A stretch of DNA of 64,000 nucleotides from Candidatus Gastranaerophilales bacterium (lineage in GTDB: Bacteria > Cyanobacteriota > Vampirovibrionia > Gastranaerophilales > Gastranaerophilaceae), in the NCBI GenBank assembly GCA_910587055.1, contig CAJUKY010000007.1, forward strand, positions 1 through 64,000, read 5' to 3'. Position numbers and translations under genes: made by a program. Shown piece after piece: positions 59,491 to 64,000 of this stretch (position 1 is the stretch's first letter; each line of letters starts with the position of its first letter). The notes beneath the pieces were generated by a model, which worked only from the letters and a program-made list of their open reading frames with translations, searched no databases and was not told the DNA's origin.

Positions 59491-60045
59491 TTATGCGGAG
59501 AATTTAATTGCATCTCTTTGAATATTTGAATCAATTCTTTGAGATAAGTTGTTATATTCTGCTTCTGCCGCTTTTAATTGAGTCTCAATTCTTTCCTGTT
59601 CCGTTTGAAGAGCTTTTTCTTCTTCATTCAATTGAGCGCTGACTTCTTTTGCGTATTCTTCCAATTCTTGTTTATAAATTTCATTAAATAATAAATATGC
59701 CTGTTCTGAATTTGCATAAGTGGCATCAATTGAATTTTGAGCGTAGTTATATTGTCCGCCTGTCTGCATTTGAAGCCCCTGCATCTGCTGGATATAAGCA
59801 TCTGTTTTAATTTGTGCGGATTGATAAGCAATTCCTGAAGAATTTGCCATAAAATCCATTTGAGTGCCAAAGAGAGAGGAAGGACAGGTAGCAGCTTCAT
59901 TGTAGGTTATAACACCATCGGCGATGTTATTTGCATAACTTTGCAAATCCTGCAGTCTTTGAGATATTTGAGTTAATTTCATTTCGAAGTTGCTCATTCT
60001 TTGCTTCAGCGCAACTTTCCTTAACGACAACATTACCCAAGACAT
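59491..60045 (-). CDS. Helical coiled-coil protein, unknown
   Basis: A 184-residue protein, mostly helical, with no signal peptide. The N-terminus 'MSWVMLSLRKVALKQRMSNF' is amphipathic and basic. Then comes a helix 'KLTQISQRLQDLQSYANNIA', a Gln/Tyr/Met-rich middle (about 60-110, 'QQMQGLQMQTGGQYNYAQNS'), and a Glu-rich coiled coil (about 120-175, 'QLNEEEKALQTEQERIETQL'). Not recognised. The Gln/Met-rich middle and heptads recall secreted needle or filament proteins, but no secretion locus is near. A very strong AGGAGG ribosome binding site suggests high expression, and a clean terminator follows. Confidence 0.8.
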   Translation of the reverse strand: MSWVMLSLRKVALKQRMSNFEMKLTQISQRLQDLQSYANNIADGVITYNEAATCPSSLFGTQMDFMANSSGIAYQSAQIKTDAYIQQMQGLQMQTGGQYNYAQNSIDATYANSEQAYLLFNEIYKQELEEYAKEVSAQLNEEEKALQTEQERIETQLKAAEAEYNNLSQRIDSNIQRDAIKFSA

Positions 60046-60551
60046 CGTCTGCCTCCTAACCTAAGTTCTTCCTTCATTTGCTTAAACTTAAAAGTTCTTT
60101 GTTTTCTTTTCCTAACCTGAAATTTTAAATTTAAACTAACCTTACACTATAATAAAGAATTTCTTCATTAAAAAATTGCCTTTTCTTTTTCCTTTTGTAT
60201 CCTTTTCTTTACAATTCTTAACATGGCAAAACCCATGCGCCCCATGCTTTTCCATGATTTTGACCGCTTAAAAATTCTTAAATCACAGCTAATATCAAGG
60301 GCTTTTATTAAAAAATAATTAATTCAAAAAAGCCGTTATTTTTGCGAAATAAAATCATTATGCAAAAAAGGACCGTAAAAAATTCGCGTCGCAAAATTAA
60401 TTATGAATTTTTTAGCCGGGCTACGACCGGGCGAATCCCGCGTCCTGTTTACATAATGATTTTATGGAGAAAAAATCCAAATCCAAACACAACAAAGCCC
60501 GCGCGGGATAAAATTTCAACATAACAACAAACGGCCAAACCGGCTTAAGAA
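60046..60551. other. Intergenic region with inverted-repeat element
   Basis: A 506-base gap without a gene between the 60045 gene start and gatD stop. It holds the leader and promoter of the 60045 gene, runs of C/T-rich and A-rich sequence, and the inverted-repeat element at 60349-60465. The remainder shows no reading frame with a ribosome binding site. Confidence 0.6.
60349..60465. repeat. Intergenic element with ~24-bp imperfect inverted repeat
   Basis: The outer arms ATAAAATCATTATG (60349-60362) and CATAATGATTTTAT (60452-60465) are perfect over 14 bp. Pairing continues imperfectly to GGAC (60370-60373) / GTCC (60442-60445). The 68-base centre has its own possible stems, such as AAAATT/AATTTT, CCGG/CCGG and ATTCGC/GCGAAT. 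Like the element at 11584-11655 it has A-rich inner arms, then GACCGT, then a GC-rich centre and a GTC-T-TTTAC right side, so both probably belong to one family. Confidence 0.65.
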
Positions 60552-61295
60552 TTAATACTTTGCGCCAACCCTGTCCTTATGTGCAAATCCCTCAATATCA
60601 TCATTTAATTTCAACAAAGGAATATCACACTCATATTTTTTCTTTAAAGCTAAACTTATCAAATAATCGCATAATTCAGGATTTTTAGGCAATAAAGGCC
60701 CGTGCAGATATGTCCCAAAAACATTTCTGTTCCTTGCCCCTTCGGTCTTATCCTTCCCGTTGTTGCCATGCCCGATTTTCACCTTCATAAAAGGCTCCGC
60801 ATCCTTATTTAAAAATGTAAGCCCTGAATGATTTTCAAACCCCACAACGGTTTTTTTCTTTAAAAATTTAGCCTGAGCGGTTACATTTCCTATAAACCTT
60901 GTCTCGCCTGCCGTTGTGTAAACATCCAAAAGGCCGATGCCGCTAAGTTTATCTCCTTGAAAAGGCTGGTAATAATGCCCCAGAAGCTGATATCCGCCGC
61001 AAATTGCAAGAAAAACGGAATTATTATCAAGGGCCGCTTTAAAAATTGCATCTTTATTTTTCTGCAATTCCAAAGATGCCATAATCTGCTGCTGGTCCTG
61101 CCCTCCGCCTATAAAATAAATATCATGTTTTTTATAGTTAACCCGCTCGCCTGCTTTAACCTCAACAATTTCAACCTCAATATCACGCCATTGCAGCCTG
61201 TTTTTAAGAGCAAGAATATTCCCCATATCCCCGTAAATATTTAATAAATCAGGATACATATGACATATTGAAATTTTTAATTCGGAATTTAACAA
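60552..61295 (-). CDS. gatD: GatD-like glutamine amidotransferase (lipid II isoglutaminyl synthase subunit)
   Basis: A 247-residue class I glutamine amidotransferase of the CobB/CobQ-like GATase group. It has 'ICHMYPDLLNIYGDMGNILA', 'IYFIGGGQDQQQIMASL', nucleophile Cys99 in 'LAICGGYQLLGHYYQ', 'VVGFENHSGLTFL', and catalytic His198 in 'FGTYLHGPLLPKNPELCDYL'. These match GatD, which supplies ammonia to MurT to amidate D-Glu of lipid II. MurT is normally adjacent but here proS lies upstream and a gap downstream, so the partner must be elsewhere. The start is a TTG at 61295 preceded by AGAGG; no better start is in frame. Confidence 0.88.
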   Translation of the reverse strand: MLNSELKISICHMYPDLLNIYGDMGNILALKNRLQWRDIEVEIVEVKAGERVNYKKHDIYFIGGGQDQQQIMASLELQKNKDAIFKAALDNNSVFLAICGGYQLLGHYYQPFQGDKLSGIGLLDVYTTAGETRFIGNVTAQAKFLKKKTVVGFENHSGLTFLNKDAEPFMKVKIGHGNNGKDKTEGARNRNVFGTYLHGPLLPKNPELCDYLISLALKKKYECDIPLLKLNDDIEGFAHKDRVGAKY

Positions 61296-61331
61296 TTTTT
61301 ACATAACCTCTTTTGCTTAAAATACTTAAAG

Positions 61332-63083
61332 TTATTTTATGGCGCTGACTTTTTCAATAACAAGTTTTACAGCTTCATCAGGAGTTAATTTTAAAACATC
61401 CTTTTCGTCGCGTTTTTTAAATTCTACAAGCCCCTCGGAGATTGTTTTTCCGACGGTTATGCGGAACGGGTATCCTATTAAATCGGCATCTTTGAATTTA
61501 ACCCCTGCTCTGTCGTTTCTGTCATCCAAAACTACTTCCACACCTGCATCTTGAAGTTTTTTATAAATATCTTCGGCAAGTTTTACCTGCTCTTCTTCAT
61601 TGGTATTTACGGGCACAACCACAGCATGATAAGGCGCAATCTCAAGCGGCCAGATGATTCCAAACTCATCATGGTATCTTTCAACCGCAGCAGAAGCGGT
61701 TCTTGAAATTCCGATACCGTAGCATCCCATAATATAGGGGTGAGTTTTGCCGTTTTCATCAGTATATACAGCATTCATGGGCTTAGAATATTTTGTTCCG
61801 AGTTTAAAAATATTGCCTACCTCAATCCCTCTTGTAATTTTCAGGGGTTCGCCGCAGTCAGGACAGCCTTCTCCTGCTTTCACAAGAGAAATATCGTAAA
61901 ATTTAACTTCCTTAACATCATTTTTTGTAATATCGGAGAAATTATACCCCACAATATGTTTATCGGGCTCATTTGCACCTATTGCAAAATTTTTCATACC
62001 GCGCGCGGATTCATCAAATAAAATTTCTATATTTTTATTGCCGGCGCCCAAAAAACTCAAAAATCCGGGTGCACAGCCAAGTGCTTCAACAACCTCTTCA
62101 TCAACCGCCTTGCGTACTTCAAGCGCACCCACAGCATTTGACAATTTTGTTTCTTCAACCTCTTTATCCCCGCGAATCATAACAAGCACAGGTTTATCCG
62201 GAGTTTTTTCATCAGCAAAGCTTGCAATATACAATACGGCTTTTAAAATGCAATTTTCATTAATATTAAAAAACTTTGCTAAATCTTCAATTGTCTTAAC
62301 ATTTGGCGTATCCACGGTTTGTTTGCCGTTAAATCCGCCACTCGTCTCCATTTCAGGCAGCTTAGATATCGCATGGTTAGAATTTGCGCTGTAACCGCAT
62401 TTATCACAGTAAAATACATCATCTTCACCCACGGAAGTATCCACAAGAACCATAAATTCATGGCTCACAGAGCCGCCGATAGCTCCTGAATCCGATTGCA
62501 CCATACGGGTTTCAAGCCCGCAGCGCTTAAATATTTTTTTATAAGCCTGCGCCATATTTTGATATTCTTCATCAAGAGATTCTTCAGAGGTGTGAAAACT
62601 GTATGCATCCTTCATTATAAACTCTCTGCCTCTTAAAAGGCCAAATCTGGGGCGGATTTCATCCCTGAATTTAAGCTGGATATGATACAAATTAACGGGC
62701 AGCTGTTTATAAGAAGCCAAAATCCCGTCTGCAACAGAGGTTACAACCTCTTCATGGGTAGGCGCCAGACACATTTCGTTATCATGTCTGTCTTTCATTC
62801 TCATTAGTTCTTTACCGTAAACCTGCCACCTGCCTGATTTTTGCCATAATTCCGCAGGCTGAACAAAAGGCATCAATAGTTCCTGCGCACCTGCTGCATC
62901 CATCTCCTCTCTTGTGATTTTCGACACTTTATCCAAAACCCGCTTCATTAAAGGAAGATAACTGTATATACCGTTTGTTAATTTTTTAATAAACCCCGCT
63001 CTTACAAGCAGCTTATGGCTCATAGCCTCTGCATCATTCGGAAAGTCCCTCAGTGTCTGTATAAAAAGTTTTGAAGCTCTCAT
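61332..63083 (-). CDS. proS: Prolyl-tRNA synthetase, bacterial type
   Basis: A 583-residue ProRS of the bacterial (prokaryote-type) class with the editing insertion. Motif 1 is in 'AEAMSHKLLVRAGFIKKLTNGIYSYLPL' (in consecutive blocks), motif 2 in 'FRDEIRPRFGLLRGREFIMK', and 'DAYSFHTSEESLDEEYQNM' follows. The editing domain (about 225-385) contains 'VLVMIRGDKEVEETKLSNAV' and 'CAPGFLSFLGAGN'. Motif 3 is 'MGCYGIGISRTASAAVE', and the C-terminal anticodon-binding domain has 'VVLDDRNDRAGVKFKDADLIG'. A cluster 'CDKCGYSAN...CPDCGEPLK' type pair of CxxC lies around the insertion. Confidence 0.97.
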   Translation of the reverse strand: MRASKLFIQTLRDFPNDAEAMSHKLLVRAGFIKKLTNGIYSYLPLMKRVLDKVSKITREEMDAAGAQELLMPFVQPAELWQKSGRWQVYGKELMRMKDRHDNEMCLAPTHEEVVTSVADGILASYKQLPVNLYHIQLKFRDEIRPRFGLLRGREFIMKDAYSFHTSEESLDEEYQNMAQAYKKIFKRCGLETRMVQSDSGAIGGSVSHEFMVLVDTSVGEDDVFYCDKCGYSANSNHAISKLPEMETSGGFNGKQTVDTPNVKTIEDLAKFFNINENCILKAVLYIASFADEKTPDKPVLVMIRGDKEVEETKLSNAVGALEVRKAVDEEVVEALGCAPGFLSFLGAGNKNIEILFDESARGMKNFAIGANEPDKHIVGYNFSDITKNDVKEVKFYDISLVKAGEGCPDCGEPLKITRGIEVGNIFKLGTKYSKPMNAVYTDENGKTHPYIMGCYGIGISRTASAAVERYHDEFGIIWPLEIAPYHAVVVPVNTNEEEQVKLAEDIYKKLQDAGVEVVLDDRNDRAGVKFKDADLIGYPFRITVGKTISEGLVEFKKRDEKDVLKLTPDEAVKLVIEKVSAIK

Positions 63084-63171
63084 AAATTCCTCATAAATTT
63101 CATATAATCAAGCGGCTCAAATTTCAGCCACCATAAAATTATAGCACTCTTTAATTAATATTAATATTTAA

Positions 63172-63200
63172 TTTACAAAATATAAATTAATTGCTATAAA
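63172..63200 (+). promoter_or_regulatory. Promoter of the nuo operon
   Basis: TTTACA (63172-63177), a 17-base spacer and TGcTATAAA (-10 box 63195-63200 with extended TG). Transcription would start about 60 bases before nuoA. The leader carries AGAGGAAAAGGG about 20 bases from the nuoA ATG, farther than usual. Confidence 0.6.
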
Positions 63201-63266
63201 TTATATATAAAGATTGTAAATTAGTCTGCGAGAAAGAGGAAAAGGGCCGTTAAAAGCCTATTTAAG

Positions 63267-63611
63267 ATGGATTATCTGGTATTTTTCGGATTTATATTTT
63301 TTTCAATAATTTCAGGGCTTCTTGTTTGTTTTTTAAGCCTGATTTTGAGGCATAAACCGAAAAATAACATTCAAAATCCGCCTGCAGAAAGCAAAAATCA
63401 GGTCACTGAAAATTCAGATATGCAATTTCAAATAAATTTTCTGCCCTATTGTATCTGCTTTTTGCTGTTTGAAGCACAGTGCGTATTAATGTTGCCTTTT
63501 GCTTACTTGTGTAAATCTTTAGACACTTTCTATACTGTAGAAATTATGATTTTCATTCTGATTTTAATTATAACTTTATTATTTAGTATAAAATCAGAAT
63601 TTATAAAATAA
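63267..63611 (+). CDS. nuoA: Complex I subunit A-like protein, divergent
   Basis: A 114-residue membrane protein with three helices (about 3-27, 56-80 and 88-109) and a cytosolic loop between the first two, the NuoA/NdhC layout. The most conserved block of the family (a Cys loop, then FD/E-x-E-x-x-x-LPWA) appears as 'YCICFLLFEAQCVLMLPFAY': Phe-Glu and Leu-Pro-Phe-Ala are kept but the second acidic residue is replaced by Gln. The family call is helped by nuoB directly downstream (26 bases). NuoA forms part of the quinone-site/proton-channel junction. A strong extended -10 promoter lies upstream. Confidence 0.78.
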   Translation: MDYLVFFGFIFFSIISGLLVCFLSLILRHKPKNNIQNPPAESKNQVTENSDMQFQINFLPYCICFLLFEAQCVLMLPFAYLCKSLDTFYTVEIMIFILILIITLLFSIKSEFIK

Positions 63612-63637
63612 GACAAAAATTTAAATTAAGAGGATAA

Positions 63638-64000
63638 ATGAACGTTATAATAAGCTCTATAGACAAAATTTTGAATTTTGGAAAGGCAAATAGCTTGTGG
63701 CCGCTGGCTTTTGGTTCGTCCTGCTGCGGGGCAGAGCTCTTGCAGACGGCTTTTAGCGGATATGATTCAGGGGTATTAAATCCTGAAATTTTTACTAATT
63801 CGCCGCAACAGGCAGATTTATTGATTTGCACGGGTGTTATTACCGCAAAAGCCGCACCCGAACTGACTAAGCTCTATCAGCAGATGCCGGAACCAAAATA
63901 TGTTATAGCTATGGGCTCCTGTGCTATATCGGGTGGAATGTTTTATGATTCAAATAACGGCATTCAAGGCGCAGACAGTATTTTGCCCGTTGATATCTAC
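63638..64000 (+). CDS. nuoB: Complex I subunit B-like protein (3' end outside window)
   Basis: Partial: 121 codons visible, open to the right edge. It starts at the ATG at 63638 with AGAGGA upstream. Motifs are 'SLWPLAFGSSCCGAELLQT' (tandem Cys29-Cys30), 'NSPQQADLLICTGVITAK', 'QMPEPKYVIAMGSCAISGGM' (Cys95) and 'ADSILPVDIY'. They carry three of the four ligands for the N2-type iron-sulfur cluster; the fourth lies past the edge. Unlike ordinary NuoB, the Arg of 'SPRQAD' is Gln, and the 'YYHYSYSVVRGCD' region is shorter and different. Either a modified complex I or a related membrane-bound oxidoreductase; nuoA next door favours complex I. Confidence 0.88.
   Translation, partial: MNVIISSIDKILNFGKANSLWPLAFGSSCCGAELLQTAFSGYDSGVLNPEIFTNSPQQADLLICTGVITAKAAPELTKLYQQMPEPKYVIAMGSCAISGGMFYDSNNGIQGADSILPVDIY

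Noticed and set aside
20445..60045. Idea that the coiled-coil proteins at 20445-20987 and 59491-60045 are paralogs
   Set aside because: Both are helical and signal-less, but I could not align any block beyond general Glu/Gln content.

Overview
This AT-rich window looks like a chromosomal segment of a non-photosynthetic sister lineage of Cyanobacteria, most likely Vampirovibrionia/Gastranaerophilales ('Melainabacteria'). The clues are a Ycf23/DUF561 protein (24549-25334), a response regulator that reads as RpaB/Ycf27 over its whole length (58464-59210), an MlaE/Ycf63-type permease and a Gram-negative envelope gene set. The lineage call is an inference from protein families; no rRNA gene is present. 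The gene content is mostly core and dense. I see no insertion sequence, CRISPR array, tRNA, prophage or plasmid gene.

Layout. 1-2660 (minus): rpsF (cut by the left edge), dapF and a DUF4127 gene. 2785-10071 (plus): a cell-wall block murF-mraY-murD-ftsW-murG-folC with overlapping genes. 10167-12672 (plus): gdhA and meso-DAP dehydrogenase. 12739-16983 (minus): an Orn/Lys/Arg decarboxylase-family gene, coaX, dut, cstA. 17254-21856: a small charged protein with a PHP protein, a membrane protein, an HD-GYP response regulator, a coiled-coil protein, and a three-unit tandem array of about 104 bp that folds into multi-hairpin units. 21951-29230: MlaE permease, a GT2-like membrane protein, ycf23, a periplasmic protease and two lineage-type membrane-anchored proteins sharing an N-terminal module. 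29381-35483 (plus): HAD phosphatase, class III aminotransferase, a Cys-nucleophile alpha/beta hydrolase, membrane proteins and a 682-residue protein built of three membrane repeats. 35490-38208 (minus): TonB-C-like protein, Asp/Glu racemase, leuB, leuD. 38384-43681 (plus): small winged helix, rpmF with a long extra tail, plsX-fabH-fabD-fabG and an ankyrin protein. 43737-48426: pheS, a GT-C-like membrane protein, rpmI-rplT, a prepilin. 48647-54893 (minus): a complete ABC-2 type exporter operon (TolC, HlyD, fused double ATPase, two permeases). 54991-64000: YqhD-like alcohol dehydrogenase, BOF protein, LysM/EF-hand protein, M14-like peptidase, RpaB, a coiled-coil protein, gatD, proS and the start of a complex I operon (nuoA, nuoB cut by the right edge).

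Functional links. murF to murG, dapF, ddh, gatD and the Asp/Glu racemase all feed or modify DAP-type peptidoglycan. plsX-fabH-fabD-fabG start fatty acid and phospholipid synthesis. The exporter operon is a self-contained envelope-spanning pump.

Most unusual signals: (1) the 21381-21680 array, in which base pairs are preserved by compensatory changes between copies; (2) two related intergenic elements with long imperfect inverted repeats at 11584-11655 and 60349-60465; (3) the triplicated membrane protein at 33435-35483; (4) the paired proteins at 26289-29230 with the same N-terminal motif; (5) divergent NuoA/NuoB; (6) ribosomal protein L32 with a tail of about 60 residues.
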